Source: Desulfobulbus alkaliphilus
Lineage (GTDB): Bacteria; Desulfobacterota; Desulfobulbia; Desulfobulbales; Desulfobulbaceae
Length of the DNA stretch: 64,000 bases
NCBI RefSeq assembly: GCF_016918545.1
Contig: NZ_JAFFQC010000008.1
Location: forward strand, 62,001-126,000
Direction of reading: 5' to 3'
In this document: positions 18,876 through 26,430 of the stretch, piece after piece
How positions within the stretch are numbered: position 1 is the stretch's first letter
How the letters are laid out: each line of letters begins with the position of its first letter
The notes under the pieces: generated by a model
What the model was told of the DNA's origin: nothing
The model's input: the letters and a program-made list of their open reading frames with translations, nothing else
Database searches by the model: none
Translations under genes and position numbers: made by a program

Positions 18876-19074
18876 TTTACAAGAAAGCCATGATGCATTA
18901 ATAAAATTTTTTTCCTGTAACAGGACACCTGCCACCTGGCCGCAAAACCGGCAGGGTGACACCGGGGTCGGCTCCTTGAAGGTTGTCAACAACCTTCGCC
19001 TCCCCAATCCGGCCAAGACCATCAAAAAGTCGAGCATGGAGTTACAGAACCTGCTGTAACTCCATTTTTATTTA
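18876..19074 (+). promoter_or_regulatory. Structured fusA leader or small RNA with terminator
   Basis: Upstream of fusA there is a 630-bp gap with no supportable gene. It holds a possible promoter (TTTACA at 18876, AT-rich TAATAA 17 bases on), a perfect 8-bp hairpin GAAGGTTG-TCAA-CAACCTTC (18978-18997), and a perfect 12-bp hairpin ATGGAGTTACAG/CTGTAACTCCAT (19036-19065) followed by TTTTTATTT. The last is a good rho-independent terminator only ~75 bases before the fusA start. It could end a ~160-nt small RNA or attenuate fusA. The tail of the stem also reads as a seven-codon ORF ending in TAA. The promoter is weakly supported. Confidence 0.45.
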
Positions 19075-19148
19075 CTCACCCACCAGACAATATCTTTTGC
19101 CAACGGCAAACATGAAACAAGCGATCTGCAAGCGGTAACGAGGAATTC

Positions 19149-21236
19149 GTGATGAAAAACAATCTGGAGAAAGTACGCAATATAGGAATAAGCGCTCATA
19201 TCGATTCGGGGAAAACCACCCTGACCGAGCGCATCTTGTTTTACACCCAACGAATTCATGCCATTCACGAAGTTCGGGGTAAGGATGGGGTCGGTGCGAC
19301 CATGGATTCCATGGAACTCGAAAAAGAGCGCGGCATCACCATCCAGTCCGCTGCCACGTACTGTTCATGGAAAGATTATAACATCAATATCATCGACACC
19401 CCCGGTCACGTGGACTTCACCATCGAGGTCGAACGTGCGCTGCGAGTGCTCGACGGTGCCGTGCTGATCCTGTGCTCGGTTGGCGGTGTCCAGTCCCAAT
19501 CCATTACTGTCAACCGGCAGATGACCAGGTACAAAGTCCCTCGAATCGCTTTTATCAACAAATGTGACCGAACCGGAGCCAATCCGTATCGGGTGACCAG
19601 GCAGCTGCGGGATAAACTGGACCTTAACGCGGTCATGATTCAAATACCCATTGGCCTCGAAGGTGACCTGCAGGGCATGGTCGACCTGGTGGCCATGAAA
19701 GCCGTCTATTTTGACGGCGCCCAGGGCGAACAGATCCGCACGGAGGATATTCCGGTTGATCTGCGGGACGAGGCCGAGAGCAAACGGGAAGAGCTGCTCG
19801 ATGCGGTCTCCATGTTTTCCGACGAACTGATGGAGGCGATGCTGGAAGAGGCCGATATCCCTGAGACCCTGCTGCATGATGCCATCCGGCGGGCCACCCT
19901 CAGCCTGGAACTGACCCCGGTTATGCTCGGTTCCGCCTATAAGAACAAAGGGATCCAACTGTTACTTGATGCGGTTGCCTCCTACCTGCCCTGTCCCACC
20001 GACATTGAAAATACCGCCCTTGACCTGAACAAGGATGAGTCCGAAGTCATGGTCAGCCACAATCCAGACGACCCGCTGGTGGCCCTAGCCTTTAAACTGG
20101 AGGATGGACGCTACGGCCAGTTGACCTATATCCGCACCTATCAGGGCACCGTCCACAAAGGAGACACCATTATCAACAGCCGGACCGGCAAAAAGACCAA
20201 GGTCGGTCGCCTGGTCCGCATGCACGCCAACGAGATGGAGGAAATCGAGGGAACCGGATCAGGGGATATCGTTGCCCTGTTTGGAATCGATTGTGCCTCC
20301 GGAGACACTTTCTGCAGCAATGATCTCAACTGGTCGATGAGTTCCATGCATGTCCCGGCCCCCGTCATCTCCCTGGCTATCAAGCCGGTGGACAATAAGG
20401 CCCAGATTAACATGTCCAAGGCGCTCAATCGCTTCACCAAGGAAGATCCGACCTTCAGGACCTATGTTGATCACGAAACCAGCGAAACCATCATCTCCGG
20501 CATGGGTGAACTGCACCTCGAGGTCTATGTCGAGCGGATGAAACGGGAATACAAGGCGCTGGTCGAGGTGGGGGCGCCCCAGGTTGCCTATCGAGAGACC
20601 ATCACCCAAAGAGCGGAATTCAACTACATCCACAAAAAGCAGACAGGAGGCTCCGGTCAGTTCGGCCGCGTCAGCGGCTTCCTTGAGCCTCTTGATGATG
20701 GCGAGTATGAATTTGTCGACCAGATCGTCGGTGGCGTCATACCGAGAGAATTCATCAGCTCCTGCGATAAGGGGTTTCAAAAAGCGCTGGAAAAGGGCAC
20801 CCTGACCGGTGCACCGATTACCGGTATCCGGGTGACCATCAACGACGGCAGTTATCATGCCGTGGACTCCTCGGATGTTGCCTTTCAGCAGGCGGCCATT
20901 GGCGCCTTCAGGCAAGGATACCCCAAAGCAGTCCCGGTTATCATGGAGCCGATCATGAAAGTGGCGGTGGAAGGTCCTTCCGAGTTTCAGGGCGCGGTCA
21001 TGGGCAGCCTCAATCAACGCCGCGGTGTGATTATCGGCACCCTGGAGGAAAGCAATTACACAGTGGTCGAGGCGGAGATGCCATTAGCCGAAATGTTCGG
21101 CTATTCAACCACATTACGTTCCCTGACCCAAGGAAAAGCGGAATTTACGATGGAATTTTCCACCTACAAACAAGTGCCGAAAAGTGTTGCTGAAGAATTA
21201 ATCAAGAACTTTGCCTCACAGAAGAAAGAGGCGTAA
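19149..21236 (+). CDS. fusA: Elongation factor G
   Basis: 695 residues, full length for EF-G, the GTPase that drives ribosomal translocation. G1 P-loop is AHIDSGKTT (near residue 17), G3 DTPGHVDF, G4 NKCDR; domains II-V follow, ending with the Ser/Asn-rich [10 protein letters not shown] tail. The P-loop serine and the opening [20 protein letters not shown] are typical of the mitochondrial/spirochaete/deltaproteobacterial EF-G1 branch rather than the E. coli FusA (GHIDAGKTT-like) branch. It is not in an str operon, so a second EF-G may exist elsewhere. A terminator-like hairpin sits just upstream. A GAGGAATTC ribosome site fits the second of two Met codons as well. Confidence 0.94.
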   Translation: MMKNNLEKVRNIGISAHIDSGKTTLTERILFYTQRIHAIHEVRGKDGVGATMDSMELEKERGITIQSAATYCSWKDYNINIIDTPGHVDFTIEVERALRVLDGAVLILCSVGGVQSQSITVNRQMTRYKVPRIAFINKCDRTGANPYRVTRQLRDKLDLNAVMIQIPIGLEGDLQGMVDLVAMKAVYFDGAQGEQIRTEDIPVDLRDEAESKREELLDAVSMFSDELMEAMLEEADIPETLLHDAIRRATLSLELTPVMLGSAYKNKGIQLLLDAVASYLPCPTDIENTALDLNKDESEVMVSHNPDDPLVALAFKLEDGRYGQLTYIRTYQGTVHKGDTIINSRTGKKTKVGRLVRMHANEMEEIEGTGSGDIVALFGIDCASGDTFCSNDLNWSMSSMHVPAPVISLAIKPVDNKAQINMSKALNRFTKEDPTFRTYVDHETSETIISGMGELHLEVYVERMKREYKALVEVGAPQVAYRETITQRAEFNYIHKKQTGGSGQFGRVSGFLEPLDDGEYEFVDQIVGGVIPREFISSCDKGFQKALEKGTLTGAPITGIRVTINDGSYHAVDSSDVAFQQAAIGAFRQGYPKAVPVIMEPIMKVAVEGPSEFQGAVMGSLNQRRGVIIGTLEESNYTVVEAEMPLAEMFGYSTTLRSLTQGKAEFTMEFSTYKQVPKSVAEELIKNFASQKKEA

Positions 21237-21299
21237 CCCGGCCTGGTGATCCGCTGCCAATCGGAGAGAACAAGTGATAAACACTAGAGAGGAATGCAT

Positions 21300-21995
21300 A
21301 TGGGATACGAGCCACTGGTCCAGCAGAACCCGCTGAGGGTTCTCGATACGGGCGGAGAAAACAATCAGATGGGTCTGGTCATGGCCCGGCCGGGCCTCGG
21401 CAAAACCGCGCTACTGGTGCAGATAGCCCTGGACAACATCTTTCGGGGCAAGAGGGTCATCCATGTCAGCATCGGTGAAAGCATCGATAAGACAAAAAGC
21501 TGGTATGACGGCATTCTTCAGTCCATCATTCAGGATTACAGCTTGTCCAACCCCCAGGAACTGATCGACATGGTGACCCGTAACCGAATGATCATGACCT
21601 TCAAAATAGCCGCCTTCAGCCGTTCCAGACTGGAAGAACGACTCAACGATCTTGTCCTCCAGGACATATTCCGGCCCAACTGCCTCATTGTCGATGGCTT
21701 TGATTTCGTGAACGCCGACCGTGAAGCCCTGGAAGATATCAGAAACCTCATGGAAACCATGAACATGCAGGCATGGTTCTCCGCTAATTGCCGCCGCGAG
21801 GACACCCGGGTCTCACCCGCCGGAGTCCCGGCACCCTGCCATGAGATTGATGATCTCTTTGACATGATCATCCTGCTCAAGCCGGAACAGGATGCCACCA
21901 TTCAACTGGACATCATCCGAAACTATGGTGAACAGGTGGAAAACGGCAAAGGGCTGCGCCTGGACCCCACCACCATGATGGTCAAAAAAATTTAA
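21300..21995 (+). CDS. P-loop ATPase of RecA/DnaB-like fold, function unknown
   Basis: 231 residues. Walker A is MARPGLGKTALL (residues ~28-39), and a Walker B-like strand is NCLIVDGFDFVN. The arrangement (short N-terminus, KT-containing loop, later acidic strand and a segment RNLMETMNMQAWFSANCRRE) resembles the RecA/KaiC/DnaB ASCE fold. I do not recognise a named family. The start at 21300 is chosen because AGAGAGGA lies at optimal distance; an ATG at 21294 is too close. It follows fusA by 63 bases and precedes hisA by 55, so all three may share a transcript, but no functional link is evident. Confidence 0.7.
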   Translation: MGYEPLVQQNPLRVLDTGGENNQMGLVMARPGLGKTALLVQIALDNIFRGKRVIHVSIGESIDKTKSWYDGILQSIIQDYSLSNPQELIDMVTRNRMIMTFKIAAFSRSRLEERLNDLVLQDIFRPNCLIVDGFDFVNADREALEDIRNLMETMNMQAWFSANCRREDTRVSPAGVPAPCHEIDDLFDMIILLKPEQDATIQLDIIRNYGEQVENGKGLRLDPTTMMVKKI

Positions 21996-22050
21996 TTTCC
22001 AGGGGGCGACGGTCCCGGCTCCGGCGGCCCCCTGCTTCAGGATCATCGCC

Positions 22051-22812
22051 ATGCGGTTCCGTCCTTGCATAGACTTGCACGAAGGCAGAGTCAAACAGAT
22101 TGTCGGCTCAACACTGGCGGGCAATGGCACCGGGCCGCACACCAATTTTTCCTCGGAACTTCCGTCTTCTTATTACGCCGAGATGTACCGTCGCGACCGC
22201 CTGACCGGCGGTCATGTCATCATGCTCGGTCCGGGCAACGAAGCGGCGGCTCGTGAAGCACTACGCGCCTGGCCCGGCGGTCTGCAGGTGGGCGGTGGTA
22301 TTAGCGACCAAAACGCTGCCCAATGGCTCGAACTCGGAGCCTCCCACGTCATTGTCACCTCCCATGTCTTTCACGACGGCCACATTGACCGGCAGCGCCT
22401 GCGCCGGCTGAATGACCTGATCGGCGCCAGGCATCTGGTGCTCGACCTTAGTTGCCGCCGTCGCGGCAATGCGTATTATGTGGTCACCGACCGATGGCAG
22501 AAATTTACCGACGTCACGATCAATGCCGCGGTTCTTGATTCGCTGGCAACCTGCTGCGATGAATTCCTGATCCATGCCGTCGATGTCGAAGGCAAATGCA
22601 TGGGGATTGATGTGCAACTCCTGAAAATCCTTGCCACAGCTACACCCATCCCGACAACCTATGCCGGCGGAGTGGCTTCAATGGCTGACCTGGAACTCAT
22701 CAACACTGCCGGTCAGGGGCGCATTGATGTCACTGTGGGCTCCGCCCTCGATATTTTCGGCGGCACCGGTCTTTACTACCGTGACGTGGTGGCGTATTGT
22801 GACCACACCTGA
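22051..22812 (+). CDS. hisA: Eukaryote-type HisA isomerase
   Basis: 253 residues. It begins MRFRPCIDLHEGRVKQIVGS, the (beta/alpha)8 barrel start with catalytic Asp8 in CIDLHEG, and continues with LQVGGGI, HAVDVEGKCMGID and TTYAGGVASMADL. These are the marks of the eukaryotic HIS6-type phosphoribosylformimino-AICAR ribotide isomerase, which is distinct from the usual bacterial HisA. It isomerises ProFAR to PRFAR in histidine synthesis. Some deltaproteobacteria carry this form. No other his gene is adjacent. The 3' end overlaps a small ORF by 14 bases. Confidence 0.9.
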   Translation: MRFRPCIDLHEGRVKQIVGSTLAGNGTGPHTNFSSELPSSYYAEMYRRDRLTGGHVIMLGPGNEAAAREALRAWPGGLQVGGGISDQNAAQWLELGASHVIVTSHVFHDGHIDRQRLRRLNDLIGARHLVLDLSCRRRGNAYYVVTDRWQKFTDVTINAAVLDSLATCCDEFLIHAVDVEGKCMGIDVQLLKILATATPIPTTYAGGVASMADLELINTAGQGRIDVTVGSALDIFGGTGLYYRDVVAYCDHT

Positions 22813-22975
22813 ACCGCCCTCAGTTGACCTTGCCGAATTGAAACTCCTGATTCCCGAGGAATTGTACCGGGCTTTTCAACGATGCCTCTGGGTCCGGATC
22901 AATGAAACCGGACAGACGCAATTACAACTCATGGAAGAAACTGTCCGTGACTTTCTCGCCAAGCATGGATGTTGA
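22799..22975 (+). CDS. Small hypothetical protein overlapping the hisA end
   Basis: 58 codons from a GTG at 22799, overlapping hisA by 14 bases. It reads V/M-TTPEPPSVDLAELKLLIPEELYR and then a conserved-looking amphipathic tail with RINETGQTQLQLMEETVRDF. The overlap suggests translational coupling to hisA. The composition looks coding (charged helices, no low-complexity), but I recognise no family. The same frame is open upstream inside hisA, so a longer start cannot be excluded. Confidence 0.5.
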   Translation: MTTPEPPSVDLAELKLLIPEELYRAFQRCLWVRINETGQTQLQLMEETVRDFLAKHGC

Positions 22976-23044
22976 CCGAGACATCGTTGCTTGACCTCCC
23001 TTCCTCCTTCATTTAATATTAATCTCGATCACCACTCCCATGGT

Positions 23045-23259
23045 CCTCAATCCGTGACGGCTGGACTTTTTTCGATATATCTTGCTGTAACCAAATTATA
23101 ATATTGGCGGAATCCTTGATAATACCCGTCACCAGTCGCCCCTCGGGTCATACATCCGCACGCCATCTGCATTGCCCGTAAACGTCTGGTGAAGTCTACC
23201 TTTATCGAACGCTCACAGACAGTACAACTGACGCATGGACGAACGCTCACGGATCCAGG
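23045..23259 (-). mobile_element. MITE-like element, full copy, with 5-bp target duplication
   Basis: 215-bp copy in inverse orientation (CCTCAATCCGTGA left, TCACGGATCCAGG right). The flanks are ATGGT (23040-23044) and ATGGT (23260-23264), a perfect duplication. It fills most of the 331-bp gap between the small ORF after hisA and the HDOD gene. Confidence 0.9.
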
Positions 23260-23306
23260 ATGGTATCTGTCCACCAGCTCTTATTATTGTCTCCGTTAAT
23301 GAACCT

Positions 23307-24164
23307 ATGAACGAACGACAAAAAAAACTTGAGAAAATCCAAACTGTTGTCGATAAAATGCCCAGCTTGTCCACCACGGTCGGCAAGGTATTGGAAATCT
23401 GCAGCAGAGTGGATACCTCACCCAACGATCTCAACAAGGTCATATCCCTTGACCCCGTGCTCACCGGCCAGGTCCTGAAGCTGATCAATTCGGCTTATTA
23501 TTCGTTGATGAACAAGGTCACCTCGCTGACCCGTGCCATCATCATGCTGGGTTTGAATACTGTCAAAAATCTTGCCCTGTCCACCGCCATCATCCGTTGT
23601 GTCGGTCAGGTAAAAAAATCCAAGGCCTTGCCGATCAAGGCATTCTGGACTCATTCCATCGGTGTCGGGGTCATGGCGAAACTCCTTGCCGCTGAACGTG
23701 GGATTCCCCTGGCTGAACGGGAAGAATATTTTGTTGCCGGTTTGCTCCATGATCTGGGAAAAATTCCCTTTGGGGATGAATATACCGATGTCCTTGCCCG
23801 GGTGCGGGACATTCAGGAGGCTCTTGTTCTCGTCGAACGCCAGACCTTAGCCATTGACCACGAAGAGACTGGCCAGATGATCGCCTCCAAATGGAAACTT
23901 AATGCCGTCATTACCGACGCCATCTGCCATCACCATACCCCCGACCAGGCCCACCCGGACAACCAGGCATTGGTGGCCACCGTTGCCCTTGCTGATTTTT
24001 ATGTGTGTCTGTTCGATATCGGCTACGCCGGCAACCTTTTCCCGGAGGAAACAAACCTGACCTATCTTCTTGAAACCTGCGGTTTGCAATGGAGTACGGT
24101 CGCCGCTCTATCCGAAACCGTGGACCTTGAAATAGAAAAAGCGGAAATTTTCCTGCAGATCTGA
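23307..24164 (+). CDS. HDOD domain protein
   Basis: 285 residues starting MNERQKKLEKIQTVVDKMPS. The HDOD fold is shown by LPSLSTTVGKVLEI-like opening helices, a DPVLTGQVLKLINSAYYS block, LTRAIIMLGLNTVKNLALS and a degenerate HD core in AGLLHDLGKIPFG with HHHTPDQA later. HDOD proteins are signalling or stress output modules; some retain HD residues, as here, so phosphohydrolase activity is possible but unproven. A longer frame from 23235 would begin within a MITE and is rejected. No strong ribosome site is visible at 23307. Monocistronic between two MITE loci. Confidence 0.85.
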   Translation: MNERQKKLEKIQTVVDKMPSLSTTVGKVLEICSRVDTSPNDLNKVISLDPVLTGQVLKLINSAYYSLMNKVTSLTRAIIMLGLNTVKNLALSTAIIRCVGQVKKSKALPIKAFWTHSIGVGVMAKLLAAERGIPLAEREEYFVAGLLHDLGKIPFGDEYTDVLARVRDIQEALVLVERQTLAIDHEETGQMIASKWKLNAVITDAICHHHTPDQAHPDNQALVATVALADFYVCLFDIGYAGNLFPEETNLTYLLETCGLQWSTVAALSETVDLEIEKAEIFLQI

Positions 24165-24214
24165 ACGAAATATCCGAGAATCAAAGAAAAGCTCACCGCT
24201 TTTCCAGACTATCA

Positions 24215-24652
24215 CCTGCCTGGATCCGTGAGCGTTCGTCCGTGCGTCAGCTTTATTGTCTGTGACCGTTCGATGAAAGTAAACTTTATCGGACGGTTAC
24301 GGGCAATGAAGATGGCATGCGCACGGACGCCCCGAAGGGCGGCTGGTGAAGGTTCTCTTTAAGGATTCTGCTGCAATTATAATATGCTTACAGCAAGATA
24401 TATCCAAAACAAGCGTCCAGTCGTCACGGATTCAGGACCTGGATTCGTGACGGCTGGACTCTTGTTTGGGGGGTTTATTTTGCTGTAATCAGGTTGTGAT
24501 TGCAGCGAAATGTTTTATGATAACCTCTACCAGTCGCCCTCCGGGGCGTCCGTCCATACGCTATCTTTATGGCCCGTACTCGTTCGATACAGTGTACTTT
24601 CATCGAACGGTCAACAACATCAAAGCTGACGCGCGGAAGAACACGGACCAGG
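24215..24652 (-). mobile_element. Outer MITE copy interrupted by a second copy
   Basis: The outer element (inverse orientation) starts with CCTG at 24215-24218 and resumes at 24442 (GATTCGTGACGG), ending GACCAGG at 24652. It is flanked by TATCA at 24210-24214 and TATCA at 24653-24657. Removing the inner copy and one ACCTG restores a continuous 215-bp element with a normal CCTGGATTCGTGA end. It is therefore a target into which the inner copy inserted. Confidence 0.88.
24219..24436 (+). mobile_element. Inner MITE copy nested in another copy
   Basis: 218-bp full-length copy (CCTGGATCCGTGA to TCACGGATTCAGG) in reference orientation. The flanks are ACCTG (24214-24218) and ACCTG (24437-24441). The duplicated target is the last base of the outer element's own TSD plus its first four bases. 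Both hairpins are intact. Confidence 0.9.
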
Positions 24653-24747
24653 TATCAATAACACGCTCGCTGCGTGTTGCAGGACGTTCCACTTTGCACA
24701 GATAGGCCCGATGAACCTGTACAACACACACTGATACGACTGATACA

Positions 24748-25671
24748 ATGATCAAGGTGAAATTCTGGGGCGTACGCGGCTCCATCCCCTGTCCGGGACC
24801 CAAAACCGTGAAATACGGTGGCAATACCGCCTGCATTGAGTTGCGATTTCCCGAAGTCGATCGCCATATTATCATTGATGCCGGTTCCGGGCTTCGCGAA
24901 CTGGCCAACTATATGCTTGCCCACGACCTGCCCCGTGGCCCCATTGCCACGGAAATCTACCTGTCCCATACCCATTGGGACCACATTATGGGGTTTCCTT
25001 TTTTCATTCCTGCATATATTCCAGGAACCTCCATCAAAGTGTTCGGGCCAGTGACCTACGAGGATGAACCTCTGGAAGCAGTGGTCGGCGGTCAGATGAA
25101 ATACCGCTATTTCCCGGTCAATATGGGAGAACTGGCTGGCTCCATTGCCTATCATCGACTGAAAGAGGAACCGCACATTGATCTTGGCGATGGTATTATT
25201 CTCTCGACCACGATCATCAACCACCCCATCACCACCCTGGGATACCGGTTCAGCTTCCGCGGCGCTGTTTTCTGCACCGCCTATGATACGGAACCTTTTC
25301 GCAATCTTTTTGTCACCGATCCAACCGATCCATCCTATGATGAACTCATGGCCCATGAGGGAGAAGAAGCCGCGAGGGAGCAGAATCAGGCCCTGGAAAA
25401 CTTCTTCAAAGGTGCTGACCTGCTCGTCCATGACGCTCAATATACGCGGCATGAATATGAAAAAGGCAAAACTGGTTGGGGCCATACCCCCATTGAGGAT
25501 GCCATAGCCGCCGCGCGCCGGGCCGGTGTCAAGCAACTGGCGCTCTTCCATCACGATCCGGAACGGAGCGATGAACAGATTGACACCATGACCTCTCTGT
25601 ACTGTACCCCGGAACAGACCGGCACCATGCATGCTTTTTTCGCTTATGAGGGCCAGGAAATCATCCTCTGA
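24748..25671 (+). CDS. MBL-fold metallo-hydrolase
   Basis: 307 residues. The metallo-beta-lactamase metal site is visible as H74-x-H76-x-D78-H79 in SHTHWDHIMG; a further Asp is in FCTAYDTEPF and a His in LVHDAQYTRHEY, and ALFHHDP supplies another. The opening FWGVRGSIPCPGP and KYGGNTACIEL are the marks of a family close to PhnP/RNase Z-like phosphodiesterases, some of which are fused to signalling domains (PAS, REC) in deltaproteobacteria. The substrate is unknown. The ATG at 24748 lacks a strong ribosome site. It is followed by yedF 54 bases later in the same direction. Confidence 0.87.
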   Translation: MIKVKFWGVRGSIPCPGPKTVKYGGNTACIELRFPEVDRHIIIDAGSGLRELANYMLAHDLPRGPIATEIYLSHTHWDHIMGFPFFIPAYIPGTSIKVFGPVTYEDEPLEAVVGGQMKYRYFPVNMGELAGSIAYHRLKEEPHIDLGDGIILSTTIINHPITTLGYRFSFRGAVFCTAYDTEPFRNLFVTDPTDPSYDELMAHEGEEAAREQNQALENFFKGADLLVHDAQYTRHEYEKGKTGWGHTPIEDAIAAARRAGVKQLALFHHDPERSDEQIDTMTSLYCTPEQTGTMHAFFAYEGQEIIL

Positions 25672-25725
25672 GCCTTACCCAACTTCTTTCCGGAACACCC
25701 GGATAGCTCCACGCAAGGTGGCCCC

Positions 25726-26343
25726 ATGACGTATATGCTTCTGGATTGCAGCGGTCTTGCCTGCCCCCAACCCGTTCTCCGCACCAAGGAAACCCTGGAG
25801 CAGGGCGCGGTTCTATTTGATGTGGTTGTCGATAACGAGGCGTCAAAGAACAACATTCTTCGCTTTGCCGGCAGCCAGGGACACCATGCCGAGGTCATCG
25901 ATACCCGGAAAGACCGCTTTACCATCCGTATTCAGGCGACAGCGACACCTGCCGCCAACCAACCATTCACAGGTGATGCGTACCAGTGCGATCCCCCCGA
26001 AGGAATCAGCATGATCTACGTCATCTCGGCCGATGCCATGGGCCGGGGCAATGATCAACTGGGGTGGGCTCTCCTCCAGACATACATCCAGACGATCAAG
26101 GAGGTGTCGCCCCTGCCTGATAAAATTCTGCTCTACAACAGTGGCGTCAAGCTGGTGACAGCCGCCTCCGGGGCGCTGACTGCCTTGGAAGAGTTGCAGG
26201 CCAAAGGGGTGGAAATCCTTGCCTGCGGCACCTGTCTGGATTTTTATAAGTTAAAGTCGGCAATCAAGGTCGGCCGTATTTCCAACATGTATGACATAAT
26301 GCAGGCAATGGCCGATGCCGATAAGATCGTCAGTCCATTGTAA
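25726..26343 (+). CDS. yedF: Sulfurtransferase-like selenium metabolism protein YedF
   Basis: 205 residues with two domains: an N-terminal TusA/SirA-type domain (MTYMLLDCSGLACPQPVLRT, with the conserved CPxP cysteine) and a C-terminal DsrE-like domain with a cysteine pair in ILACGTCLDFYKL. This fusion is the YedF type (TIGR03527), co-distributed with selenium utilisation. It probably carries sulfur or selenium as a persulfide/perselenide. No selD or selA is in the window. It starts 54 bases after the MBL gene and may be co-transcribed with it. Confidence 0.88.
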   Translation: MTYMLLDCSGLACPQPVLRTKETLEQGAVLFDVVVDNEASKNNILRFAGSQGHHAEVIDTRKDRFTIRIQATATPAANQPFTGDAYQCDPPEGISMIYVISADAMGRGNDQLGWALLQTYIQTIKEVSPLPDKILLYNSGVKLVTAASGALTALEELQAKGVEILACGTCLDFYKLKSAIKVGRISNMYDIMQAMADADKIVSPL

Positions 26344-26430
26344 TGCAGCATCACCGGAGTTTTTCCCTTGCATCTGCGTATCCTATCCCGGAAAAACCCT
26401 GCTTCTCTCTCTTCTGACCCCACATGACCG

